Origin: CAVWUA01 sp963758025
GTDB taxonomy: Bacteria; Planctomycetota; Planctomycetia; Isosphaerales; Isosphaeraceae
NCBI GenBank assembly: GCA_963758025.1
Contig: CAVWUA010000003.1
Span: 248,001-312,000 of the forward strand
Direction: 5' to 3'
DNA length: 64,000 nt
Below the pieces are notes generated by a model. That model worked only from the letters and a program-made list of their open reading frames with translations. It was not told where the DNA came from and made no database searches. The translations under genes were made by a program, and so were the position numbers. Positions 27,824-37,418 of the stretch are shown piece by piece; position 1 is the stretch's first letter; each line of letters begins with the position of its first letter.

Positions 27824-28687
27824 ATGCTGAACAAGGCTCTGATCGTCGAGGACGACCCGGATCAGGCCGCTGTCGCGGCCGGATTGGTCCGCCTGCGCGA
27901 CTATGAGCCGGTGCTGGCCGAGACCGGATCGGACGGACTCGACCTGGCCCGTCGCCTGCTCCCCTCGCTCGTCCTGCTCGACCTGATGCTGCCGGATATC
28001 GATGGCTTCGACGTTTGCCGTCATTTGCGCTGCGATCAGAATACCCGGACGACGCCCATCGTCATGGTCACGGCGCTGAACGATGAGGCGCACCGCCGCC
28101 GCGGCTACCGGGTCGGGGCGAATGCCTACGTGACCAAGCCCTTCGCCACCGATGACCTGCTCAGGGCGATCACCGCCGCTCAACACTGGAAAGAGAGTCT
28201 GAAACCGCGTCGCGTTCAGGGCGAGATCCATGTCGAGTTGAATAGCGAATCAGTTCTACTCCAGGAGGTCAACGAATTCCTGACAGGATTGTGCCGCGAG
28301 ACGCCGCTAAACTCCGATCAGATCGCCCACCTTCGTCAGGCAATCATGGAGATGGGTCAGAACGCGATCGAGTGGGGGAACCGACATCGCGTGGAGGATC
28401 TGGTCACGATCACGTACCGGGTCTTTGATGATCGCGTCGAGATTGTCGTTCGCGATCAGGGGCCGGGGTTCAATCTGGAAGACCTGCCGCACGCGGCGCA
28501 ACCGGAGGACCCACTCTCCCATCTGGACGTTCGTGAAAAACTCGGCATCCGCGAGGGCGGCTTCGGGTTAATGATCTCTCGGGGAATGCTCGATGAACTT
28601 CGGCATAATGAACAGGGAAACGAGGTCACACTTGTCAAACGGTTTCCGCCTTCGAGCGGAAATGGACATTCCGGCACCATCCAGTAA
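27824..28687 (+). CDS. Response regulator fused to a RsbW-type ATPase domain
   Basis: A 287-residue protein. The receiver domain (LIVEDDPDQAAV, phosphoacceptor aspartate at residue 53 in LLDLMLPDIDG, conserved KP in VTKPF) is followed by a HATPase_c domain of the anti-sigma type (LRQAIMEMGQNAIEWGN as N-box, VRDQGPGFNLEDLP as G1, GGFGLMISRGMLDEL). The second half resembles serine kinases of partner-switch systems such as RsbW, here under direct receiver control. The start ATG at 27824 follows GAGGAG with a spacing of about 7. It lies 63 bases after the GTPase and 22 before the hybrid kinase, so the three may be cotranscribed. Confidence 0.8.
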   Translation: MLNKALIVEDDPDQAAVAAGLVRLRDYEPVLAETGSDGLDLARRLLPSLVLLDLMLPDIDGFDVCRHLRCDQNTRTTPIVMVTALNDEAHRRRGYRVGANAYVTKPFATDDLLRAITAAQHWKESLKPRRVQGEIHVELNSESVLLQEVNEFLTGLCRETPLNSDQIAHLRQAIMEMGQNAIEWGNRHRVEDLVTITYRVFDDRVEIVVRDQGPGFNLEDLPHAAQPEDPLSHLDVREKLGIREGGFGLMISRGMLDELRHNEQGNEVTLVKRFPPSSGNGHSGTIQ

Positions 28688-28709
28688 CACCACCGAGGCT
28701 ACCCTGGGC

Positions 28710-29895
28710 ATGAAAAAACAACGCCCGAAACTGCTGGTGGTGGATGACGAGCCGGAGGTGCTCCGTACCGTCCACGACCTGTTCCGGATCGACTACAACG
28801 TCTTGACCTACACCCGCGCCGCTGATGCGCTGGCGGTCGCTGGAAGCGGACGATATTCCCGTCGTCATGACCGACCAACGCATGCCGTCCATGTCGGGTG
28901 TGGAGTTTCTGCGTCACGTCGCCCAGCTTCGCCCCGATACAACCCGCTTGCTCTTCACGGGTTACTCGGACATCAAGGCGGTGATTGACGCCATCAACGA
29001 GGGGCACGTTTACCGCTACATCAGCAAGCCGTGGGACTCCGAGGAACTTGGCGCGATCGTCCGACAGGCCTTCGATCAACACAATCTCCTCGTCGAGCGT
29101 CGCCAGCTCCTGGAAGAGCTGAAGGTCACCAACGCGCAGCTTGTCGAGGCCAATCAACTCAAGGAAGCGTTCATCGAAGTGGCCAGCCACGAGCTGAACA
29201 CCCCCGTGGCGGTGGTGCTCGGACTGGCCGAACTCTGGCAGATGAGCCAGCGCGAGAATGCCTCGCCGACTGAGCGCGGATGGGTCCAGCGCATCCAGGC
29301 GGCTGGCCGACGTCTAGCGGCCACCGTCGAGCGCATGCTCAAACTGCTCCAGAACGAGGAGTTTGGCTCCAATCTGAATCTCCAGAAGGTCGAGCTGGAA
29401 CCGCTTTTACGTCGCGTGATCGCCGACTTGAAGCCGTTCCTGGAGATTCGTCATCAGACCGTCGATCTGGTGGTCACGCCCGGTCTGGGGTCGGCCGAGA
29501 TCGACCCCGATAAGGTGGGCGATATCTTGATGAACCTGATCGGCAACGCGATCAAGTTCTCTCCCGATGAGGGAACCATCCGGGTCGTCGCCGAGCCCGA
29601 GGGGGTGGATCGGGTTCGGTTTCGTGTTCACGACTCCGGCGTGGGTATCAGCCAGGCGGACCGCCGGCACCTCTTCGAACCGTTCTTCACCGGTTACGAC
29701 ACGCTGCACCATTCCTCGGGCGACTTCCAGTTTTGCAAGCGCGGGATCGGTCTCGGACTTTGCCTGGTCAAGACGTTCGTCGAACTGCATGGCGGGTCGG
29801 TGGAGGTCTTCAGTCGGCCGAGCGAAGGCTCAACCTTCGGCTTCGTCTTGCCCCGCACCCATCGCGCCGTCGAGTCCGCCCGCGCAGTCGGCTGA
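28710..29895 (+). CDS. Receiver-histidine kinase hybrid, one frameshift
   Basis: A protein of about 395 residues. The receiver domain begins LLVVDDEPEVLRTVHDLFRI; one base is gained or lost near 28840, after which VVMTDQRMPSMSGVEFLRH supplies the phosphoacceptor region. A coiled segment (VERRQLLEELKVTNAQLVEA) leads to the HisKA box SHELNTPVAVVLGLAEL with the phospho-histidine, then the N box NLIGNAIKFSP, G1 HDSGVGISQ and the long GIGLGLCLVKTFVELHGGSV. No membrane segment, so it senses a cytosolic or upstream signal. The position just after a receiver-ATPase protein suggests a phosphorelay pair. Confidence 0.85.
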
Positions 29896-29934
29896 TCTTG
29901 AGCCGAAGTCCCGCCTGGAAAACGTGATCGCCCG

Positions 29935-30474
29935 TCAGGATTCCGGCTTCGGGGGCTGCCCCGGATGTCTGTCGATGTAGTCGCGCAGGTACCGGAGGAA
30001 GGTGGGAATTCCAGCCTGATCCCAGGCTTGCTCGATGGCTTCCTTGATCCGCTGATTCTCCGCCTGGAGATCCCGAAAGGCATCGGCATCCTTGGAGTCG
30101 GGTCGGAGGGACAGAGCCTGGTCGTGGGTGTTCACCGACAGGAGGAAGCCGTCCTCATTGGGCCACGGCTGGACCTGGAGCTTCATGTGCATGTAGCGGT
30201 GATTGCCCAGGCGCAGGGCGTGAATGGTGGGAACGTCCGAAGTCTGGCGATTGATCCGCTCGAACGGGGGCCTGGAGAGCAACTCCGCCATGCCGAGACT
30301 ATCGTCCCATTCGAGGCGGCGTCGGACCGCTTCGGGAGGCTCCGCGTCCGGATAAGCCACCTCCAGATAAATGGCGATGGCTTTTCGGAACTCATTCAGT
30401 GTCAAGGAGTTCAGGTCGGGAGGGATCGACGACACGTCTGTCACTGCTCCGTGAGCCCACGCCCTCGAACGCAT
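29935..30474 (-). CDS. Conserved-looking protein of unknown function
   Basis: A 179-residue soluble protein with no signal peptide. I do not recognise a family. Readable features are a helix LNEFRKAIAIYLEVAYPDAE, a segment RRRLEWDDSLGMAELLSRPP, a beta-like stretch HRYMHMKLQVQPWPNEDGFL, and a C-terminal helix ENQRIKEAIEQAWDQAGIP. It could start at 30474 or at GTG codons at 30441 or 30432; no start has a clear ribosome site. It is convergent with the hybrid kinase. Confidence 0.5.
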   Translation of the reverse strand: MRSRAWAHGAVTDVSSIPPDLNSLTLNEFRKAIAIYLEVAYPDAEPPEAVRRRLEWDDSLGMAELLSRPPFERINRQTSDVPTIHALRLGNHRYMHMKLQVQPWPNEDGFLLSVNTHDQALSLRPDSKDADAFRDLQAENQRIKEAIEQAWDQAGIPTFLRYLRDYIDRHPGQPPKPES

Positions 30475-30593
30475 CGGAGGGGTTCGGTGGGGCGACCGTG
30501 CCGAACGACCACGAGCGGTCGCTCCACCTCGACGAACGTCTCCATCTTAGCTATCCAACGTCCATTCGACCATGCCACCCGGTGAGGAATTCT

Positions 30594-31595
30594 TCAACGA
30601 GGATGGCGCTGGGTCTGGATCACGATCAAGAGCGTCTGCGACGCGCCCGGCGCGAGGACTCTCAACCCAGCGTCGATCCCCTGAGCCTGCAGGTTGATCG
30701 CGTCTGTCGTCTGTGTGTAAGGCTCCACGGCAATGACGCCGGGATCACCAGGAGGGGTGAAGACGACCAACTCGCGGAAGTTGCGGTCGATCTGGATCTG
30801 GAGTTCCGTCCCCAGGTTCTCGTCCACCAGGCGGCAGGCGTGCCCCTCCTCCCCCGGAAGGCCCGTGAGCACGTCGTCGAGTTTCAACCCTTTGATCGGC
30901 TTCCCCTTGCGGAAATCGAGGCGATCGTTGACCGGCCGCCGCTCACCGGTCGGCAAGAAGTCCTCCAGCACCCAGTATTCGGTCGCGGGAAGGATAATCT
31001 TGGTCTGGGATTCATCGCCACAGGGCTCGAACGGGAGCCGGAAGTAGGGATGAATGCCGAATCCGTAGGGCAGGGGGTTGTCTGTCGAGGGGTTGCGGAC
31101 GAGCGCTTCCAGGGAGAGCCGCCCGTGGGACAATCCGTAACGGATCTCCAGCACGGCGTCCGCTGGCCAGTTCGGCAGCATCTCGGGAGCCTGCTTGGAG
31201 ATCTGGAACCGACCGGTCAGAAAGGCCCCGGTCTCGTCGGCCTTCTGCTCGACCACATCCCAGGGGGCCTGGATCGCGAAGCCGTGAATCGCATTCGTCC
31301 CGTGGTTTTGCGGAAGCTGGTACGTCTTGCCCTCGAATTCGAACCGGCCGCCGCGAATCCGGTTCGGAAAGGGGAACAGCACGGGAATGCCGTTCCGCCC
31401 CGGGTTCGACGGGTTTTCTTCCCAGCCCGGCGCGGCGAAAAGCACCGGCCTCACCGTGCCGTCGACGGGCAAGCGGAGGTCGAACAGGTTGAATCCGAAT
31501 GACGGCACGACCGAGGCGGAGGCCCCGGCCCCACCATCCGTCAGGGTATAGATCTCCCTGCCGCCAACGGTCTTCGTGCGGACCTCGTATGCCAT
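30594..31595 (-). CDS. Aldose 1-epimerase family protein
   Basis: A 333-residue galactose-mutarotase-like protein that interconverts sugar anomers. The conserved pattern includes GRNGIPVLFPFPNRIRGGRF near residue 70, NHGTNAIHGFA with the first catalytic histidine, GFGIHPYFRLPF near residue 180 with the second histidine, and the closing AVEPYTQTTDAINLQAQGID, which holds the catalytic glutamate and substrate-binding residues. The frame is intact. There is no clear operon partner, but rbsD elsewhere in the window also acts on sugar anomers. Its sugar is unknown. Confidence 0.88.
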   Translation of the reverse strand: MAYEVRTKTVGGREIYTLTDGGAGASASVVPSFGFNLFDLRLPVDGTVRPVLFAAPGWEENPSNPGRNGIPVLFPFPNRIRGGRFEFEGKTYQLPQNHGTNAIHGFAIQAPWDVVEQKADETGAFLTGRFQISKQAPEMLPNWPADAVLEIRYGLSHGRLSLEALVRNPSTDNPLPYGFGIHPYFRLPFEPCGDESQTKIILPATEYWVLEDFLPTGERRPVNDRLDFRKGKPIKGLKLDDVLTGLPGEEGHACRLVDENLGTELQIQIDRNFRELVVFTPPGDPGVIAVEPYTQTTDAINLQAQGIDAGLRVLAPGASQTLLIVIQTQRHPR

Positions 31596-31766
31596 GCCGT
31601 TCTCCTTGATCTGGAGGGATTCACTGCCGCGCAGTTCGGTCGATCGACGTCAGGATCCGATTGGACTCCATCCACCGGCCGATTGCAAACCTCTAGCCGG
31701 CGCGGTAAGGAAACAGCGAACGTGAGTCCGCGAACACGCTCCTCAGACAAAGGAAGGACGCCCACG

Positions 31767-32832
31767 GTGCCCACCCTGACCGCCACCTCATTGACCGATT
31801 TCACCACCCGTCTCTTCGAGGCCGCCGGGGTGCCGCCGGACGAGGCGCAAACCATTTCCAGAAACCTGATTGGAGCGAATCTCCGGGGGCACGACTCGCA
31901 CGGGGTCATGCGCATTCCTCAGTACGTCGGGTTCCTGGAGAAAGGCTCTTACCAGACGGGGATTCCATTGAAGGTGGAGCAAGAGACACCGGCCGTCGTC
32001 GTCTGTGACGCGGGTTGGGGGTTCGGCCAGGTCCAGGCGCACCGCCTGCTCGACCGGATTCTGCCGAAGGCCAAGGTACTCGGTCTGGCCGCCGGGGCGG
32101 CGCGGCATTGCGGCCACATCGGCCGTCTGGGGGAGTATGCCGAACGGGCGGCCGACGAGGGCCTCGTCCTCCTGGCGACGGTCAACAACGGCGGCTCCGG
32201 CCAGCGCGTGGCACCACCGGGGGGAGTCGAGCCGCGGCTTGGCACCAATCCGCTCTGCGTCGCCGTGCCGACGAGCGAGGCCCCCATCGTGCTCGATTTC
32301 GGGACGAGCGTCGCCGCCGAAGGCAAGGTGAGGGTCCACTATATCGACAACAAGCGGCCCGTTCCCGAAGGGTGGCTGCTCGATCACGAGGGACGCCCGA
32401 CGACCGATCCATCCGTCCTCTACGAGCAGCCGAGCGGGAGCATCCTGCCAATGGGAGGCGCCCAGGCGTACAAGGGGTTCGGCCTGGCCCTGGTGCTCGA
32501 CATCCTCGCCGCGGGCCTCAGCGGGGGCAACTCATGCCACCCGTCCCCGCCTCCGGTCCGGGGCAACAACGTCCTGTTCCTGGCGATCGACCCCGCCAGG
32601 TTCGCCGGTCGGGACTGCGCTGACGGGACAGGCGGGGCAACTGGCGGAGTACGTCCGGGGCACCCGACGTGCCGAGGGAGTCGAATCGATTCTCTTGCCT
32701 GGCGATCCCGAACGGAAAACCTTCGAGACTCGATCGAAACAGGGCATCCCGCTGAGCAACGCTCATTGGAAACCCTTGCTGGAACTGGCCGAACGGCTGG
32801 GGGTGCCGGTTCCCGAGGTGGTCTCGGCGTGA
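31767..32832 (+). CDS. Ldh2-type malate/L-lactate dehydrogenase, frameshifts
   Basis: A NAD(P)-dependent oxidoreductase of the malate/L-lactate dehydrogenase (YlbC/ComC) family acting on a 2-hydroxy acid or related sugar acid. GANLRGHDSHGVMRIPQYVG is the signature near residue 31, with catalytic-region histidines, followed by GHIGRLGEYAERAADEGLV and LGTNPLCVAVPTSEAPIVLD. GTG at 31767 is the likely start, giving MPTLTATSLTDF, with AAAGGAAGG about 8 bases upstream. Breaks near 32535 and 32612 shift the frame; TALTGQAGQLAEYVRGTRRA and the end LAERLGVPVPEVVSA are in another frame. The reconstructed length of about 355 residues is normal. Confidence 0.82.
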
Positions 32833-32856
32833 GGCGGCCGGACCGTCGTGTCCGCG

Positions 32857-32885
32857 TTGACAGCCAGGAGACTTCCGGCTACAGT
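32857..32885 (+). promoter_or_regulatory. Sigma70-type promoter of the glycan cluster
   Basis: A perfect TTGACA at 32857-32862, a 17-bp spacer and TACAGT at 32880-32885 lie 170 bases before the first glycan gene. This is the best-matching promoter in the window and points into the cluster, leaving a leader of about 165 bases. Confidence 0.6.
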
Positions 32886-33055
32886 CCCCCCGCACGTCGC
32901 GTCCCGAAGCGCTGGGACGGCCGCGAAGAAACAACTCCACTGAGCACAACAACACCGCGGACCGCTTAACGACCGAGGGACCGGGCGCAGGTTCGGGCGA
33001 TCCCAGGGACGGGCGCATACCGGCTTGTGTCAGAGTTGACGGGCGAGGGTGGGTC

Positions 33056-34211
33056 ATGGACGATTTCCCCGCCGGTCCGGCGAGCCCGGGGCCTTGGAGG
33101 CCGCCGCTCTCGGTGGTGATCCCTGTCCACAACGGGGGTCGCGACTTCGAGCGCTGCCTCCAAGGGCTCCGAGACTCCTCGTGGACCGACTACGAACTTC
33201 TGGTAGTCGACGACGGCTCGACCGACGACTCCGCGGCTCTCGCCGCGTCGTTCGGCGCGGTCGTCGTCCGGCACGAGACGCCGAAAGGTCCGGCCGCCGC
33301 GCGGAACGCCGGCGCGGGCGGCCTCGGCGCAGATCATCTTCTTTCTCGACGCTGATGTCGTGCCGCACCCCGAGACGCTTTCCCAGGCCCTCGACCATTT
33401 CGCGGCACATCCCGAACTGGCCGCCTTGTTCGGCTCGTATGATGATGCTCCGGCCGCGCCGGGGTTGGTTAGCCAGTATCGCAACCTCCTGCATCACTAC
33501 GTCCACCAGCAAGGGGAATTTGCCGACAACGTCCGCCCGGCGCACACCTTCTGGACCGGCTGCGGCGCGATTCGCCGACAGGTCTTTCTCGATCTCGGCG
33601 GGTTCGATCCGCTTCTCTACCGCCGCCCCGCGATCGAGGACATCGAGCTGGGATACCGCCTGACGCTTGCCGGGCATCGGATCATCCTGGCGCGGAACGT
33701 CCAGGTCACGCATCTGAAGCGCTGGACGCTCCGCCGCGTGTTCAAGACCGATATCTTTCAGCGCGGGGTGCCCTGGACGCTCCTGATGCTGCGGACCCAC
33801 ATTGCCGAGACGGATCTGAACGTCAGCCGCTCGCAGCAACTTTGCGTCGGCTCGACCGGGCTGGGTCTCCTAGGAACCTTGATCGCTCCGGTCTGGCCGC
33901 CCGCTCTGTTGCTGTTCGTGTTGAATTTGCTGATTCAGGTGGTTCTGAACCACCGGTTTTATCGGTTCCTGGCCGCGCGACGGGGTTGGTTGTTCGCCCT
34001 GGGCTCGTTTCCGCTCCACTATCTGTACTTCTGCTGCTGCGGTGTCTCGGTCGCCGTGGCCCTTGTTCTGAAGCAGCTCCCGAGCCCGCACAATCCTCGA
34101 TCCTCCACTCCGCCCCCGCCCCACCTGCGTCCTCGTGAGGACGTGGAATCCACGGCGGTCCATTCCCCAACCGTCTCAACCCGGAGGCCCTCGCGATGGA
34201 AAAGGCGGTGA
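33056..34211 (+). CDS. Family 2 glycosyltransferase, membrane-associated, one frameshift
   Basis: A protein of about 385 residues. The N-terminal GT-A domain shows LSVVIPVHNGGRDFERCLQG, VVDDGSTDDSAA as nucleotide-binding aspartates, FFLDADVVPHPETL as DxD-type metal site and the acceptor-site AIEDIELGYRLTL. The frame breaks near 33330 between ARNAGAG and AQIIFFLDADVV. Two or more C-terminal hydrophobic segments (SVGSTGLGLLGTLIAPVWPP-like region at about 34000 and LHYLYFCCCGVSVAVALVL) anchor it in the membrane. The C-terminus overlaps the start of the DUF362 gene by 16 bases. It is the first gene of the glycan cluster. Confidence 0.85.
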
Positions 34212-35329
34212 ATGTCGCCGTGGTGCGTTCCGACAATCGGCGCGGGGCCGTCGCCGAGGCACTCGCCCTGATCGCCGACGATCTGCGGGACCGGGTGAGC
34301 CCCTGCGTGCTGGTCAAACCGAACCTGGTCAGTCATCGCTATCAGCTTCCGTCCACGCACCCGCAAACCCTCTCGGCCACTCTCGACGCTCTGCAAGCCG
34401 CCGGTGCCCGCGAGCTGACGATCGCCGAAGGAGCGACCGACGCCACCGCCGGCTTCGAACGGTTTGGCTATCACCGGGAAACCCACGGACGCCCCGTCCG
34501 CTTCTTCGACATCAACCGCGACGAGACCGAGTGGCTCCCGCTCGAACTCTCCGGCACGGATCACTCCACGAGAACCGCCCGGCTCTCCCGCACGGTGGCC
34601 GAGTCCCCTTGCCGCGTCTCGCTCGCCCTGGCCAAGACGCACGTCACGACGCGCGTGACGCTCAGCCTGAAGAACATGCTTTCCAGTATTCACCCGAACG
34701 ACCGGGTGATGATGCACGGTCATGCCCCCGGCGGAAACGGCCACACCGGCTGGAAGGGGCTCATCGTTGAGTTCCTCAAACAGGATAACCTCCTGGTCAA
34801 CCGCCTGACGCGAACGCTCGGGCGCGTGCGGCACGTCGAGGCATTCCTCAAAGGGAAACATCGGCCGGACGCCTGGCAGCGGCTCACCCCGAGCGATCTG
34901 GGGTTCCTCCGCTCGGTCGAGGCAATGAACCGGAACCTCGTGTCGCTGTCTCGCCGGGTCATGCCGCACATCAGTGTGGTCGATGGGTTCGTCGGCATGC
35001 ACCGCGAAGGCCCTCGGCACGGCACGCCGATTCCGCTTGGCGTCGTCATCGCCGGGACGGACGCGGTGGCCGTCGATGCGGTGGCGGCGGCCGTCATGGG
35101 CTTCGAGCCGAGGGAGATCGGCTATCTGGCTTATGCCGAGGTCGCCGGCCTGGGGACGGCCGACCTGGAACGGATTCACATCTTGGGCGACCCGATCGCG
35201 CGGGTCCGCCGCCGCTTCGTGCCGCACTCCAACGACGTCGTTCAGCGCCACTGGAACCGGCTGACGCAACTCTCGGGGCGAGGCCCCCATTGCCGGATTA
35301 ATGAGCCGGAACGGATGGTGTCCTCATGA
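34196..35329 (+). CDS. DUF362 protein
   Basis: A 377-residue cytosolic protein of the DUF362 family. Seen are the strand VLVKPNLVSHRYQLP, the conserved helix-turn ELTIAEGATDATAGFERFGY, KTHVTTRVTLSLKNMLSSIH and AGTDAVAVDAVAAAVMGFEP. No cysteine-rich ferredoxin-like extension is present, unlike some family members. Function is unknown; the family is often linked to redox or Fe-S contexts, but here it sits inside a glycan gene cluster, with overlapping starts to both sides (16 bases before, 4 bases after). Confidence 0.8.
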   Translation: MEKAVNVAVVRSDNRRGAVAEALALIADDLRDRVSPCVLVKPNLVSHRYQLPSTHPQTLSATLDALQAAGARELTIAEGATDATAGFERFGYHRETHGRPVRFFDINRDETEWLPLELSGTDHSTRTARLSRTVAESPCRVSLALAKTHVTTRVTLSLKNMLSSIHPNDRVMMHGHAPGGNGHTGWKGLIVEFLKQDNLLVNRLTRTLGRVRHVEAFLKGKHRPDAWQRLTPSDLGFLRSVEAMNRNLVSLSRRVMPHISVVDGFVGMHREGPRHGTPIPLGVVIAGTDAVAVDAVAAAVMGFEPREIGYLAYAEVAGLGTADLERIHILGDPIARVRRRFVPHSNDVVQRHWNRLTQLSGRGPHCRINEPERMVSS

Positions 35330-36264
35330 ACGCTTCTCCGGGAAAAGATATCACGATTGTCGTCGCGTCGATCAACGCCCTCGCGACACTTCACGACAGC
35401 CTGGCCGGATTCCTGGCCGAGGCCGGCGAGCGTGGTGACGTGGTCCTGGTCGATGCCTCGAACGACGGCACGGCCGAGGAGGCCGCGCGGGCGTTCCCCG
35501 AGGTCCGCGTGATCCGCCGCTTGCCGGGGAGCCTCGTGCCGGAACTCTGGCGCGATGGGCTGGAATCGAATGAAACGCCCCTGGTCGCCTTCTCCACAGC
35601 CCAGATGCGACCGAACGCAGGCTGGCTCAAAACGCTATGCGATGGGCTGGAAGGTTCGGACGCGGCGGGGGTCGGCGGCTCGATCGCGCCGGGCGAAGGA
35701 CTGTCTCGAACCGATCAGGCAATGTATCTGCTCCGCTACGCGAACTATCTTCCCCCGGTGCCGGTGTCAGCGCGTTTCGAGCCGCCCGGCGACAACGCCC
35801 TGTACCGGAGGGAACGTCTGCACGGTCTGGAGGCGTGCTGGCGACGCGGGTTCTGGGAAGTGGATCTCCATCGCAGGCTCCGTCGGCGCGGCGAAGCTCT
35901 GGCCACGGCCCCCGAGGCGACCATGACCTTTCTCGGTCATACCGACCTGGTCTCCTCCTTGCGGCAGAGGCTGGCTCACGCCCGCAACTACGGCGCGGGA
36001 CGGGCTGAAGGCCGCGACTGGGCATACCGGTTCGCTCGCCTGGTGGTGGCTCCGGCCGTGCCGTGGCTCTTGCTCTTGAGAATCATTCGATCGCTACGAC
36101 GGCGGAACGTCGCGCTCGGCCCGTGGCTGCCGGCGTTTCCCCAACTCGGCCTGATCCTGGTGGTCTGGGCTCTCGGCGAGGCGCTGGGGGCGTGCTTCGG
36201 GCCGCCTCCGTCACGCTCGGATCGCGAGCCGTTGTCGCTCATCCGTCAACCGCTGGAAACGTAG
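35326..36264 (+). CDS. Family 2 glycosyltransferase, membrane-associated
   Basis: A 312-residue protein. GT-A features: DITIVVASINALATLHDSLA, VVLVDASNDGTAEEA, TPLVAFSTAQMRPNAGWL as DxD-like region, GGSIAPGEGLSRTDQ and RGFWEVDLHRRLRRRGEALA as acceptor site. At the C-terminus LVVAPAVPWLLLLRIIRSL and FPQLGLILVVWALGEALGA are hydrophobic and likely membrane-bound. The start overlaps the previous stop by 4 bases. It belongs to the same operon. Confidence 0.82.
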   Translation: MNASPGKDITIVVASINALATLHDSLAGFLAEAGERGDVVLVDASNDGTAEEAARAFPEVRVIRRLPGSLVPELWRDGLESNETPLVAFSTAQMRPNAGWLKTLCDGLEGSDAAGVGGSIAPGEGLSRTDQAMYLLRYANYLPPVPVSARFEPPGDNALYRRERLHGLEACWRRGFWEVDLHRRLRRRGEALATAPEATMTFLGHTDLVSSLRQRLAHARNYGAGRAEGRDWAYRFARLVVAPAVPWLLLLRIIRSLRRRNVALGPWLPAFPQLGLILVVWALGEALGACFGPPPSRSDREPLSLIRQPLET

Positions 36265-36323
36265 GACTCAGGTATCTCCGGCATCCGCGATGGCATTTCC
36301 CCGACGAGAGGAAGGAGCCCGGC

Positions 36324-37418
36324 ATGGAAGCGAACAGGAATGGAATGGGCTTGGTCGTGGTGGGGGTTGGCTTCCTCGGTGCGCAAAGGGCCGCGGCGGC
36401 CGTCGCGGCCAGAGGGGCGAACCTGATCGCCGTCACCGACCGCGACCCCGAGGCGGCCCGACGGGTCGCCGAACGCTTCGGGATCAACGCGGTCACGGAC
36501 CTTGACGCGGCCCTGGATCTGCCTGGCGTCGATGGAGTCATCGTCGCGACGCCGCACGCCGAGCACGCCGAACAGGTCCGTAAGGCCCTGGAACAGGGTA
36601 AACACGTCTTGTGCGAGAAGCCGCTGGCGGTCACGTTGGAGGACGCCCGCGCACTGGCGCTGCTCGCCGACGAGGCGAAGGTGCGGCTCGCGACCGGTTT
36701 GAACCACCGGTTCTATCCCCCTGTGCGGGATGCGCTGGAGCTTGTCGCCGCCTGGCGGATCGGGCGGGTCGAATCGGTCCGCGTGCAGATCGGCCATCGC
36801 GCCTCGCCGGAGTTCCTGCAAAGCTGGCACACGGAGACGACGGTCTCCGGCGGCGGGACGTTGATGGACAACGGCGCTCATGCGTGCGACCTGATCCGCC
36901 GGTTCCTGGGCGAGGTTGTCGCCGGGCAAGGGTACGTGCGCGATGCGCTCGACCTGCCGCCCGGTTGCGAGTCGGAAGCATTCGGCCTGTTCCGCAACCA
37001 CGATCGCGGCGTGGCCGAGCTACGGTCGAGCTGGTCGCTGGAGCAAGGCTATCTCACCATCGAGGTGCGCGGGAGCCAGGGCCATCTCCGCATCGAGACG
37101 GCCCCCTGGCGGCTCTCGGGCCAGCTCGACGACGGCAAGCCGATCTCCAAGAGCTATCTGGCCGAGCGGATTGCCGAACGGCTGTACCGCCGTCGGCATG
37201 GCTGTGAACGCTCGCTAGTGCGGGAACTGGAAGCCTTCGTCGGTCCGAACCAGAGCCATCCTCGCCCCGGCGCGACCGGCTGGGACGGTTGCCGCGCGAC
37301 CGAGATGATCCACGCCATCTATGAATCGGCCGAGACCGGCCGCGAGGTCTCGCTCAAGCCGCTGGCGATCCGCCTGCCCAGCGCCCGGACACAGCCGACC
37401 GGGAGGAGCCGCGTATGA
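36324..37418 (+). CDS. Gfo/Idh/MocA-family sugar oxidoreductase
   Basis: A 364-residue NAD(P)-dependent dehydrogenase, probably making or modifying a nucleotide sugar. GVGFLGAQRAAAAVAARG is the Rossmann dinucleotide motif, HVLCEKPLAVTLEDARAL carries the catalytic lysine (EKP) and GLNHRFYPPVRDALELV the conserved helix. GGGTLMDNGAHACDLIRRFL is the substrate-site strand with a histidine. The ATG at 36324 is preceded by GGAAGGAG, a strong ribosome site. Stop overlaps the next gene's start by 4 bases. Confidence 0.88.
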   Translation: MEANRNGMGLVVVGVGFLGAQRAAAAVAARGANLIAVTDRDPEAARRVAERFGINAVTDLDAALDLPGVDGVIVATPHAEHAEQVRKALEQGKHVLCEKPLAVTLEDARALALLADEAKVRLATGLNHRFYPPVRDALELVAAWRIGRVESVRVQIGHRASPEFLQSWHTETTVSGGGTLMDNGAHACDLIRRFLGEVVAGQGYVRDALDLPPGCESEAFGLFRNHDRGVAELRSSWSLEQGYLTIEVRGSQGHLRIETAPWRLSGQLDDGKPISKSYLAERIAERLYRRRHGCERSLVRELEAFVGPNQSHPRPGATGWDGCRATEMIHAIYESAETGREVSLKPLAIRLPSARTQPTGRSRV

